64,000 bases of DNA from Crossaster papposus (lineage: Eukaryota > Echinodermata > Asteroidea > Velatida > Solasteridae), in the NCBI GenBank assembly GCA_037893245.1, contig JBAIAA010001640.1:1-64000 (forward strand), written 5' to 3'. The position numbers were made by a program, and so were the translations under genes. This document shows positions 1 through 12,067 of this stretch, in pieces. Below the pieces are notes generated by a model, which saw nothing but the letters and a program-made list of their open reading frames with translations, had not been told where the DNA came from and made no database searches. Within the stretch, counting starts at the first letter, position 1, and each line of letters begins with the position of its first letter.

Positions 1-3000
1 CCACATCATGTGTTTATTTCTTATGCACACTTCTTTCCCTTTACATATTAAACTCGAGGGCTTGTTCCACATCATGTGTTTATTTCTTATGCACACTTCT
101 TTCCCTTTACATATTTCTTATGCACACTTCTTTCCCTTTACATATTTCTTATGCACGCTTCTTTCCCTTTACATATTTCTTATGCACACTTCTTTCCCTT
201 TACATATTTCTTATGCACACTTCTTTCCCTTTACATATTTCTTATGCACACTTCTTTCCCTTTATTATTTCTTATGCACACTTCTTTCCCTTTACATATT
301 TCTTATGCACACTTCTTTCCCTTTACATATTTCTTATGCACACTTCTTTCCCTTTACATATTTCTTATGCACACTTCTTTCCCTTTACATATTTATTATG
401 CACACTTCTTTCCATTTACATATGTATTATGCACACTTCTTTCCCTTTACATATTTCTTATGCACACTTCTTTCCCTTTACATATTTCTTATGCACACTT
501 CTTTCCCTTTACATATTTCTTATGCACACTTCTTTCCCTTTACATATTTCTTATGCACACTTCTTTCCCTTTACATATTTCGTATGCACACTTCTTTCCC
601 TTTACATATTTCTTATGCACACTTCTTTCCCTTTACATATTTCTTATGCACACTTCTTTCCCTTTACATATTTCTTATGCACACTTCTTTCCCTTTACAT
701 ATTTATTATGCACACTTCTTTCCATTTACATATGTATTATGCACACTTCTTTCCCTTTACATATTTCTTATGCACACTTCTTTCCCTTTACATATTTCTT
801 ATGCACACTTCTTTCCCTTTACATATTTCTTATGCACACTTCTTTCCCTTTACATATTTCTTATGCACACTTCTTTCCCTTTACATATTTCGTATGCACA
901 CTTCTTTCCCTTTACATATTTCTTATGCACACTTCTTTCCCTTTACATATTTCTTATGCACACTTCTTTCCCTTTACATATTTCTTATGCACACTTCTTT
1001 CCCTTTACATATTTCTTATGCACACTTCTTTCCCTTTACATATTTCTTATGCACACTTCTTTCCCTTTACATATTTCTTATGCACACTTCTTTCCCTTTA
1101 CATATTTCTTATGCACACTTCTTTCCCTATACATATTTCTTATGCACACTTTTTTCCCTTTACATATTTCTTACGCACACTTCTTTCCCTTTACATATTT
1201 CTTACGCACACTTCTTTCCCTTTACATATTTCTCACGCACACTTCTTTCCCTTTACATATTTCTTATGCACACTTCTTTCCCTTTACATATTTCTTATGC
1301 ACACTTCTTTCCCTTTACATATTTCTTATGCACACTTCTTTCCCTTTACATATTTCTTATGCACACTTCTTTCCCTTTACATATTTCTTATGCACACTTC
1401 TTTCCCTTTACATATTTCTTATGCACACTTCTTTCCCTTTACATATTTCTTATGCACACTTCTTTCCCTTTACATATTTCTTATGCACACTTCTTTCCCT
1501 TTACATATTTCTTATGCACACTTCTTTCCCTTTACATATTTCTTATGCACACTTCTTTCCCTTTACATATTTCTTATGCACACTTCTTTCCCTTTACATA
1601 TTTCTTATGCACACTTCTTTCCCTTTACATATTTCTTATGCACACTTCTTTCCCTTTACATATTTCTTATGCACACTTCTTTCCCTTTACATATTTAACT
1701 CGAGGGCTTGTTCCCACATCATGTGTTTATTTCTTATGCACACTTCTTTCCCTTTACATATTAAACTCGAGGGCTTGTTCCCACATCATGTGTTTATTTC
1801 TTATGCACACTTCTTTCCCTTTACATATTTCTTATGCACACTTCTTTCCCTTTACATATTTCTTATGCACACTTCTTTCCCTTTACATATTTCTTATGCA
1901 CACTTCTTTCCATTTACATATTTCTTATGCACACTTCTTTCCCTTTACATATTTCTTATGCACACTTCTTTCCCTTTATTATTTCTTATGCACACTTCTT
2001 TCCCTTTACATATTTCTTATACACACTTCTTTCCCTTTACATATTTCTTATGCACACTTCTTTCCCTTTACATATTTCTTATGCACACTTCTTTCCCTTT
2101 ACATATTTCTTATGCACACTTCTTTCCATTTACATATTTCTTATGCACACTTCTTTCCCTTTACATATTTCTTATGCACACTTCTTTCCCTTTACATATT
2201 TCTTATGCACACTTCTTTCCCTTTACATATTTCTTATGCACACTTCTTTCCCTTTACATATTTCTTATGCACACTTCTTTCACTTTACATATTTCGTATG
2301 CACACTTCTTTCCCTTTACATATTTCTTATGCACACTTCTTTCCCTTTACATATTTCTTATGCACACTTCTTTCCCTTTACATATTTCTTATGCACACTT
2401 CTTTCCCTTTACATATTTCTTATGCACACTTCTTTCCCTTTACATATTTCTTATGCACACTTCTTTCCCTTTACATATTTCTTATGCACACCTTTTTCCC
2501 TTTACATATTTCTTACGCACACTTCTTTCCCTTTACATATTTCTTACGCACACTTCTTTCCCTTTACATATTTCTTACGCACACTTCTTTCCCTTTACAT
2601 ATTTCTTATGCACACTTCTTTCCCTTTACATATTTCTTATGCACACTTCTTTCCCTTTACATATTTCTTATGCACACTTATTTCCCTTTACATATTTCGT
2701 ATGCACACTTCTTTCCCTTTACATATTTCTTATGCACACTTCTTTCCCTTTACATATTTCTTATGCACACTTCTTTCCCTTTACATATTTCTTATGCACA
2801 CTTCTTTCCCTTTACATATTTCTTATGCACACTTCTTTCCCTTTACATATTTCTTATGCACACTTCTTTCCCTTTACATATTTCTTATGCACACTTCTTT
2901 CCCTTTACATATTTCTTATGCACACTTCTTTCCCTTTACATATTTCTTATGCACACTTCTTTCCCTTTACATATTTCTTATGCACACTTCTTTCCCTTTA

Positions 3001-6000
3001 CATATTTCTTATGCACACTTCTTTCCCTTTACATATTTCTTATGCACACTTCTTTCCCTTTACATATTTCTTATGCACACTTCTTTCCCTTTACATATTT
3101 CTGATGCACACTTCTTTCCCTTTACATATTTCTGATGCACACTTCTTTCCCTTTACATATTTCTTATGCACACTTCTTTCCCTTTACATATTTCTTATGC
3201 ACACTTCTTTCCCTTTACATATTTATTATGCACACTTCTTTCCCTTTATTATTTCTTATGCACACTTCTTTCCCTTTACATATTTCTTATGCACACTTCT
3301 TTCCCTTTACATATTTCTTATGCACACTTCTTTCCCTTTACATATTTCTTATGCACACTTCTTTCCCTTTACATATTTATTATGCACACTTCTTTCCATT
3401 TACATATGTCTTATGCACACTTCTTTCCCTTTACATATTTCTTATGCACACTTCTTTCCCTTTACATATTTCTTATGCCCACTTCTTTCCCTTTACATAT
3501 TTCTTATGCACACTTCTTTCCCTTTACATATTTCTTATGCACACTTCTTTCCCTTTACATATTTCGTATGCACACTTCTTTCCCTTTACATATTTCTTAT
3601 GCACACTTCTTTCCCTTTACATATTTCTTATGCACACTTCTTTCCCTTTACATATTTCTTATGCACACTTCTTTCCCTTTACATATTTCTTATGCACACT
3701 TCTTTCCCTTTACATATTTCTTATGCACACTTCTTTCCCTTTACATATTTCTTATGCACACTTCTTTCCCTTTACATATTTCTTATGCACACTTCTTTCC
3801 CTTTACATATTTCTTATGCACACTTTTTTCCCTTTACATATTTCTTACGCACACTTCTTTCCCTTTACATATTTCTTACGCACACTTCTTTCCCTTTACA
3901 TATTTCTCACGCACACTTCTTTCCCTTTACATATTTCTTATGCACACTTCTTTCCCTTTACATATTTCTTATGCACACTTCTTTCCCTTTACATATTTCT
4001 TATGCACACTTCTTTCCCTTTACATATTTCTTATGCACACTTCTTTCCCTTTACATATTTCTTATGCACACTTCTTTCCCTTTACATATTTCTTATGCAC
4101 ACTTCTTTCCCTTTACATATTTCTTATGCACACTTCTTTCCCTTTACATATTTCTTATGCACACTTCTTTCCCTTTACATATTTCTTATGCACACTTCTT
4201 TCCCTTTACATATTTCTTATGCACACTTCTTTCCCTTTACATATTTCTTATGCACACTTCTTTCCCTTTACATATTTCTTATGCACACTTCTTTCCCTTT
4301 ACATATTTCTTATGCACACTTCTTTCCCTTTACATATTTCTTATGCACACTTCTTTCCCTTTACATATTTCTTATGCACACTTCTTTCCCTTTACATATT
4401 TAACTCGAGGGCTTGTTCCCACATCATGTGTTTATTTCTTATGCACACTTCTTTCCCTTTACATATTAAACTCGAGGGCTTGTTCCCACATCATGTGTTT
4501 ATTTCTTATGCACACTTCTTTCCCTTTACATATTTCTTATGCACACTTCTTTCCCTTTACATATTTCTTATGCACACTTCTTTCCCTTTACATATTTCTT
4601 ATGCACACTTCTTTCCATTTACATATTTCTTATGCACACTTCTTTCCCTTTACATATTTCTTATGCACACTTCTTTCCCTTTATTATTTCTTATGCACAC
4701 TTCTTTCCCTTTACATATTTCTTATACACACTTCTTTCCCTTTACATATTTCTTATGCACACTTCTTTCCCTTTACATATTTCTTATGCACACTTCTTTC
4801 CCTTTACATATTTCTTATGCACACTTCTTTCCATTTACATATTTCTTATGCACACTTCTTTCCCTTTACATATTTCTATGCACACTTCTTTCCCTTTACA
4901 TATTTCTTATGCACACTTCTTTCCCTTTACATATTTCTTATGCACACTTCTTTCCCTTTACATATTTCTTATGCACACTTCTTTCACTTTACATATTTCG
5001 TATGCACACTTCTTTCCCTTTACATATTTCTTATGCACACTTCTTTCCCTTTACATATTTCTTATGCACACTTCTTTCCCTTTACATATTTCTTATGCAC
5101 ACTTCTTTCCCTTTACATATTTCTTATGCACACTTCTTTCCCTTTACATATTTCTTATGCACACTTCTTTCCCTTTACATATTTCTTATGCACACCTTTT
5201 TCCCTTTACATATTTCTTACGCACACTTCTTTCCCTTTACATATTTCTTACGCACACTTCTTTCCCTTTACATATTTCTTACGCACACTTCTTTCCCTTT
5301 ACATATTTCTTATGCACACTTCTTTCCCTTTACATATTTCTTATGCACACTTCTTTCCCTTTACATATTTCTTATGCACACTTATTTCCCTTTACATATT
5401 TCTTATGCACACTTCTTTCCCTTTACATATTTCTTATGCACACTTCTTTCCCTTTACATATTTCTTATGCACACTTCTTTCCCTTTACATATTTCTTATG
5501 CACACTTCTTTCCCTTTACATATTTCTTATGCACACTTCTTTCCCTTTACATATTTCTTATGCACACTTCTTTCCCTTTACATATTTCTTATGCACACTT
5601 CTTTCCCTTTACATATTTCTTATGCACACTTCTTTCCCTTTACATATTTCTTATGCACACTTCTTTCCCTTTACATATTTCTTATGCACACTTCTTTCCC
5701 TTTACATATTTCTTATGCACACTTCTTTCCCTTTACATATTTCTTATGCACACTTCTTTCCCTTTACATATTTCTTATGCACACTTCTTTCCCTTTACAT
5801 ATTTATTATGCACACTTCTTTCCCTTTACATATTTCTGATGCACACTTCTTTCCCTTTACATATTTCTTATGCACACTTCTTTCCCTTTACATATTTCTT
5901 ATGCACACTTCTTTCCCTTTACATATTTATTATGCACACTTCTTTCCCTTTACATATTTCTTATGCACACTTCTTTCCCTTTACATATTTCTTATGCACA

Positions 6001-6057
6001 CTTCTTTCCCTTTACATATTTAACTCGAGGGTTGTTCCCACATCATGTGTTTATTTC
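1..6057 (+). repeat. 2.7-kb higher-order repeat region (alpha and beta blocks)
   Basis: Two variant-rich blocks of about 1.3 kb alternate. Alpha (about 53-1699 and 3135-4404) carries TTTATTATTT, CCATTTACATATG, CGTATGC and a CTTTTTTCCC monomer followed by CTTACGCAC and CTCACGCAC monomers. Beta (about 1766-3120 and 4471-5840) carries TTTATTATTT, CTTATACAC, CACTTTACATATTTCG, CCTTTTTCCC with CTTACGCAC, CACTTATTTCCC, and ends in CTGATGC. A pair of 36-bp modules 67 bp apart (1699/1766, 4404/4471) separates alpha from the next beta; the pair recurs after 2,705 bp. The first alpha block has an extra internal duplication (CCATTTACATATG near 413 and 723). Confidence 0.85.
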
Positions 6058-8391
6058 TTATGCACACTTCTTTCCCTTTACATATTTCTTATGCACACTT
6101 CTTTCCCTTTACATATTTCTTATGCACACTTCTTTCCCTTTACATATTTCTTATGCACACTTCTTTCCCTTTACATATTTCTTATGCACACTTCTTTCCC
6201 TTTACATATTTCTTATGCACACTTCTTTCCCTTTACATATTTCTTATGCACACTTCTTTCCCTTTACATATTTCTTATGCACACTTCTTTCCCTTTACAT
6301 ATTTCTTATGCACACTTCTTTCCCTTTACATATTTCTTATGCACACTTCTTTCCCTTTACATATTTCTTATGCACACTTCTTTCCCTTTACATATTTCTT
6401 ATGCACACTTCTTTCCCTTTACATATTTCTTATGCACACTTCTTTCCCTTTACATATTTCTTATGCACACTTCTTTCCCTTTACATATTTCGTATGCACA
6501 CTTCTTTCCCTTTACATATTTCTTATGCACACTTCTTTCCCTTTACATATTTATTATGCACACTTCTTTCCCTTTACATATTTCTTATGCACACTTCTTT
6601 CCCTTTACATATTTCTTATGCACACTTCTTTCCCTTTACATATTTACCTCGAGGGCTTGTTCCCACATCATGTGTTTATTTATTATGCACACTTCTTTCC
6701 CTTTACATATTTTTTATGCACACTTCTTTCCCTTTACATATTTCTTATGCACACTTCTTTCCCTTTACATATTTCTTATGCACACTTCTTTCCCTTTACA
6801 TATTTCTTATGCACACTTCTTTCCCTTTACATATTTCTTATGCACACTTCTTTCCCTTTACATATTTCTTATGCACACTTCTTTCCCTTTACATATTTCT
6901 TATGCACACTTCTTTCCCTTTACATATTTCTTATGCACAAATCTTTCCCTTTACATATTTCTTATGCACACTTCTTTCCCTTTACATATTTCTTATGCAC
7001 ACTTCTTTCCCTTTACATATTTCTTATGCACACTTCTTTCCCTTTACATATTTCTTATGCACACTTCTTTCCCTTTACATATTTCTTATGCACACTTCTT
7101 TCCCTTTACATATTTCTTATGCACACTTCTTTCCCTTTACATATTTCTTATGCACACTTCTTTCCCTTTACATATTTCTTATGCACACTTCTTTCCCTTT
7201 ACATATTTCTTATGCACACTTCTTTCCCTTTACATATTTCTTATGCACACTTCTTTCCCTTTACATATTTCTTATGCACACTTCTTTCCCTTTACATATT
7301 TCTTATGCACACTTCTTTCCCTTTACATATTTCTTATGCACACTTCTTTCCCTTTACATATTTCTTATGCACACTTCTTTCCCTTTACATATTTCTTATG
7401 CACACTTCTTTCCCTTTACATATTTCTTATGCACACTTCTTTCCCTTTACATATTTCTTATGCACACTTCTTTCCCTTTACATATTTCTTATGCACACTT
7501 CTTTCCCTTTACATATTTCTTATGCACACTTCTTTCCCTTTACATATTTCTTATGCACACTTCTTTCCCTTTACATATTTCTTATGCACACTTCTTTCCC
7601 TTTACATATTTCTTATGCACACTTCTTTCCCTTTACATATTTCTTATGCCCACTTCTTTCCCTTTACATATTTCTTATGCACACTTCTTTCCCTTTACAT
7701 ATTTCTTATGCACACTTCTTTCCCTTTACATATTTCTTATGCACACTTCTTTCCCTTTACATATTTCTTATGCACACTTCTTTCCCTTTACATATTTCTT
7801 ATGCACACTTCTTTCCCTTTACATATTTCTTATGCACACTTCTTTCCCTTTACATATTTCTTATGCACACTTCTTTCCCTTTACATATTTCTTATGCACA
7901 CTTCTTTCCCTTTACATATTTCTTATGCACACTTCTTTCCCTTTACATATTTCTTATGCACACTTCTTTCCCTTTACATATTTCTTATGCACACTTATTT
8001 CCCTTTACATATTTACCTCGAGGGCTTGTTCCCACATCATGTGTTTATTTCTTATGCACACTTCTTTCCCTTTACATATTTTGTATGCACACTTCTTTCC
8101 CTTTACATATTTATTATGCACACTTCTTTCCCTTTACATATTTCTTATGCACACTTCTTTACCTTTACATATTTCTTATGCACACTTCTTTCCCTTTACA
8201 TATTTCTTATGCACACTTCTTTCCCGTTACATATTTCTTATGCACACTTCTTTCCCTTTACATATTTCCTATGCACACTTCTTTCCCTTTACATATTTCT
8301 TATGCACACTTGTTTCCCTTTACATATTTCTTATGCACACTTCTTTCCCTTTACATATTTCTTATGCACACTTCTTTCCCTTTACATATTT
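6058..8391 (+). repeat. Monomer runs of 19 and 43 units with ACCTCGAG-type modules
   Basis: Modules at 6648 and 8017 have ACCTCGAG in place of AACTCGAG, which removes the TAA present at the usual junction. The run between them is mostly consensus, with CACAAATCTTTCC near 6938 and TGCCCAC near 7650. After 8017 come several rare variants in a row (TTTTGTATGC, TTTACC, CCCGTTAC, TTTCCTATGC, CACTTGTTT). The same series is found at 30716-32380. No gene or other element is visible. Confidence 0.85.
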
Positions 8392-9699
8392 ATTATGCAC
8401 ACTTCTTTCCCTTTACATATTTCTTATGCACACTTCTTTCCCTTTACATATTTCTTATGCACACTTCTTTCCCTTTACATATTTATTATGCACACTTCTT
8501 TCCCTTTACATATTTCTTATGCACACTTCTTTCCCTTTACATATTTCTTATGCACACTTCTTTCCCTTTACATATTTCTTATGCACACTTCTTTCCCTTT
8601 ACATATTTCTTATGCACACTTCTTTCCCTTTACATATTTAACTCGAGGGCTTGTTCCGACATCATGTGTTTATTTCTTATGCACACTTCTTTCCCTTTAC
8701 ATATTTCTTATGCACACTTCTTTCCCTTTACATATTTCTTATGCACACTTCTTTCCCTTTACATATTTATTATGCACACTTCTTTCCCTTTACATATTTC
8801 TTATGCACACTTCTTTCCCTTTACATATTTCTTATGCACACTTCTTTCCCTTTACATATTTCTTATGCACACTTCTTTCCCTTTACATATTTATTATGCA
8901 CACTTCTTTCCCTTTACATATTTCTTATGCACACTTCTTTCCCTTTACATATTTCTTATGCACACTTCTTTCCCTTTACATATTTCTTATGCACACTTCT
9001 TTCCCTTTACATATTTCTTATGCACACTTCTTTCCCTTTACATATTTAACTCGAGGGCTTGTTCCCACATCATGTGTTTATTTCTTATACACACTTCTTT
9101 CCCTTTACATATTTAACTCGAGGGCTTGTTCCCACATCATGTGTTTATTTCTTATGCACACTTCTTTCCCTTTACATATTTAACTCGAGGGCTTGTTCCC
9201 ACATCATGTGTTTATTTCTTATGCACACTTCTTTCCCTTTACATATTTCTTATGCACACTTCTTTCCCTTTACATATTTATTATGCACACTTCTTTCCCT
9301 TTACATATTTCTTATGCACACTTCTTTCCCTTTACATATTTCTTATGCACACTTCTTTCCCTTTACATATTTATTATGCACACTTCTTTCCCTTTACATA
9401 TTTCTTATGCACACTTCTTTCCCTTTACATATTTCTTATGCACACTTCTTTCTCTTTACATATTTCTTATGCACACTTCTTTCCCTTTACATATTTCTTA
9501 TGCACACTTCTTTCCCTTTACATATTTAACTCGAGGGCTTGTTCCGACATCATGTGTTTATTTCTTATACACACTTCTTTCCCTTTACATATTTAACTCG
9601 AGGGCTTGTTCCCACATCATGTGTTTATTTCTTATGCACACTTCTTTCCCTTTACATATTTAACTCGAGGGCTTGTTCCCACATCATGTATTTATTTCT
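8392..9699 (+). repeat. Dense module cluster with 67-bp runs
   Basis: Modules at 8642, 9050, 9117, 9184, 9530, 9597 and 9664 are separated by 12, 1, 1, 10, 1 and 1 monomers. The triplets 9050/9117/9184 and 9530/9597/9664 are 480 bp apart and each has the CTTATACAC monomer after its first module, so they are a local duplication. The modules at 8642 and 9530 share GTTCCGACATC in place of GTTCCCACATC. Monomers with TTTATTATGC are frequent from 8392 to 9400. Confidence 0.85.
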
Positions 9700-11071
9700 T
9701 ATGCACACTTCTTTCCCTTTACATATTTCTAATGCACACTTCTTTCCCTTTACATATTTCTTATGCACACTTCTTTCCCTTTACATATTTCTTATGCACA
9801 CTTCTTTCCCTTTACATATTTCTTATGCACACTTCTTTCCCTTTACATATTTCTTATGGACACTTCTTTCCCTTTACATATTTCTTATGCACACTTCTTT
9901 CCCTTTACATATTTCTTATGCACACTTCTTTCCCTTTACATATTTCTTATGCACACTTCTTTCCCTTTACATATTTCTTATGCACACTTCTTTCCCTTTA
10001 CATATTTCTTATGCACACTTCTTTCCCTTTACATATTTCTTATGCACACTTCTTTCCCTTTACATATTTCTTATGCACACTTCTTTCCCTTTACATATTC
10101 CTTATGCACACTTCTTTCCCTTTACATATTTCTTATGCACACTTCTTTCCCTTTACATATTTCTTATGCACACTTCTTTCCCTTTACATATTTCTTATGC
10201 ACACTTCTTTCCCTTTACATATTTCTTATGCACACTTCTTTCCCTTTACATATTTCTTATGCACACTTCTTTCCCTTTACATATTTCTTATGCACACTTC
10301 TTTCCCTTTACATATTTCTTATGCACACTTCTTTTCCTTTACATATTTCTTATGCACACTTCTTTCCCTTTACATATTTCTTATGCACACTTCTTTCCCT
10401 TTACATATTTCTTATGCACACTTCTTTCCCTTTACATATTTCTTATGCACACTTCTTTCCCTTTACATATTTCTTATGCACACTTCTTTCCCTTTACATA
10501 TTTCTTATGCACACTTCTTTCCCTTTACATATTTCTTATGCACACTTATTTCCCTTTACATATTTAACTCGAGGGCTTGTTCCCACATCATGTGTTTATT
10601 TCTTATGCACACTTCTTTCCCTTTACATATTTAACTCGAGGGCTTGTTCCCACATCATGTGTTTATTTCTTATGCACACTTCTTTCCCTTTACATATTTC
10701 TTATGCACACTTCTTTCCCTTTACAAATTTCTTATGCACACTTCTTTCCCTTTACATATTTCTTATGCACACTTCTTTCCCTTTACATATTTCTTATGCA
10801 CACTTCTTTCCCTTTACATATTTCTTATGCACACTTCTTTCCCTTTACATATTTCTTATGCACACTTCTTTCCCTTTACATATTTCTTATGCACACTTCT
10901 TTCCCTTTACATATTTCTTATGCACACTTCTTTCCCTTTACATATTTCTTATGCACACTTCTTTCCCTTTACATATTTCTTATGCACACTTCTTTCCCTT
11001 TACATATTTCTTATGCACACTTCTTTCCCTTTACATATTTCTTATGCACACTTCTTTCCCTTTACATATTT

Positions 11072-12067
11072 AACTCGAGGGCTTGTTCCCACATCATGTG
11101 TTTATTTCTTATGCACACTTCTTTCACTTTACATATTTAACTCGAGGGCTTGTTCCCACATCATGTGTTTATTTCTTATGCACACTTCTTTCCCTTTACA
11201 TATTTCTTATGCACACTTCTTTCCCTTTACAAATTTCTTATGCACACTTCTTTCCCTTTACATATTTCTTATGCACACTTCTTTCCCTTTACATATTTCT
11301 TATGCACACTTCTTTCCCTTTACATATTTCTTATGCACACTTCTTTCCCTTTACATATTTCTTATGCACACTTCTTTCCCTTTACATATTTCTTATGCAC
11401 ACTTCTTTCCCTTTACATATTTAACTCGAGGGCTTGTTCCCACATCATGTGTTTATTTCTTATGCACACTTCTTTCCCTTTACATATTTCTTATGCACAC
11501 TTCTTTCCCTTTACATATTTCTTATGCACACTTCTTTCCCTTTACATATTTCTTATGCACACTTCTTTCCCTTTACATATTTCTTATGCACACTTCTTTC
11601 CCTTTACATATTTCTTATGCACACTTCTTTCCCTTTACATATTTCTTATGCACACTTCTTTCCCTTTACATATTTCTTATGCACACTTCTTTCCCTTTAC
11701 ATATTTCTTATGCACACTTCTTTCCCTTTACATATTTCTTATGCACACTTCTTTCCCTTTACATATTTCTTATGCACACTTCTTTCCCTTTACATATTTC
11801 TTATGCACACTTCTTTCCCTTTACATATTTAACTCGAGGGCTTGTTCCCACATCATGTGTTTATTTCTTATGCACACTTCTTTCCCTTTACATATTTAAC
11901 TCGAGGGCTTGTTCCCACATCATGTGTTTATTTCTTATGCACACTTCTTTCCCTTTACATATTTAACTCGAGGGCTTGTTCCCACATCATGTGTTTATTT
12001 CTTATGCACACTTCTTTCCCTTTACATATTTAACTCGAGGGCTTGTCCCGACATCATGTGTTTATTT
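11072..12067 (+). repeat. 1.0-kb module block, copy 1 (offset 5,623 bp)
   Basis: Seven modules with gaps of 1, 8, 12, 1, 1 and 1 monomers recur at 16695-17690 with a constant 5,623-bp offset. Shared private variants are CTTTCACTTTAC before the second module (near 11126 and 16749) and TTTACAAATTTC. The outer limits cannot be fixed because both copies run into near-consensus monomers. Confidence 0.9.
11831..11866 (+). repeat. 36-bp spacer module, reference copy (68 complete copies in window)
   Basis: The module starts AACTCGAGGG, continues CTTGTTCCC, includes the palindrome CACATCATGTG at 11849-11859 and ends GTTTATTT. It always sits between a monomer ending ATTT and one starting CTTATG. It is the only element with a regular CpG and several Gs. 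The first base of CTCGAG in each copy (module = that base -2 to +33) is at: 53, 1699, 1766, 4404, 4471, 6024, 6648, 8017, 8642, 9050, 9117, 9184, 9530, 9597, 9664, 10568, 10635, 11074, 11141, 11425, 11833, 11900, 11967, 12034, 16697, 16764, 17048, 17456, 17523, 17590, 17657, 19306, 19373, 19750, 19817, 20132 (mutated to CTCTCG), 20199, 20266, 20333, 20400, 22173, 22240, 23580, 23647, 24055, 24122, 25768, 25835, 28472, 28539, 30092, 30716, 32085, 35593, 37179, 38827, 43699, 44852, 45569, 46163, 47033, 47844, 48342, 55416, 58242, 59611, 59833, 63620. A partial copy is at 1-19. Confidence 0.95.

Larger units (their letters stand above)
1..8391 (+). repeat. Large segmental duplication, copy 1
   Basis: Aligns with 24070-32459 at an offset of 24,069, falling to 24,068 after a 1-bp deletion near 26,616 in copy 2. 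All module positions and rare monomer variants I compared are shared, up to the CACTTGTTTCCC variant at 8312/32380. The first difference at the right end is base 8392 (A, versus C at 32460). Inside I noticed differences only near 2545/26615 (a few clustered bases) and at 5185/29253 (C to A). The left edge lies outside the window. Confidence 0.93.
9700..12067 (+). repeat. Module cluster with 28-, 13-, 8- and 12-monomer runs
   Basis: Modules at 10568, 10635, 11074, 11141, 11425, 11833, 11900, 11967 and 12034. The pairs 10568/10635 and 11074/11141 are 506 bp apart, and both are followed one monomer later by the same TTTACAAATTTC variant (about 10725 and 11231), so they are a local duplication. 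The cluster ends with four modules spaced 67 bp apart; the last (12034) is the TGTCCCGACATC subtype. Confidence 0.88.

Noticed and set aside
11833-11838. CTCGAG as a cloning linker or adapter, implying an artefact
   Set aside because: The site is embedded in a constant 36-bp natural context, has mutated forms (CTCTCG at 20132) and follows the same higher-order pattern as the rest of the array.
11831-11866. The 36-bp module as a transposon, insertion sequence end or attachment site
   Set aside because: No terminal inverted repeats, no target duplication and no coding sequence. It is constant in length and always at one phase, as expected for part of a satellite unit.
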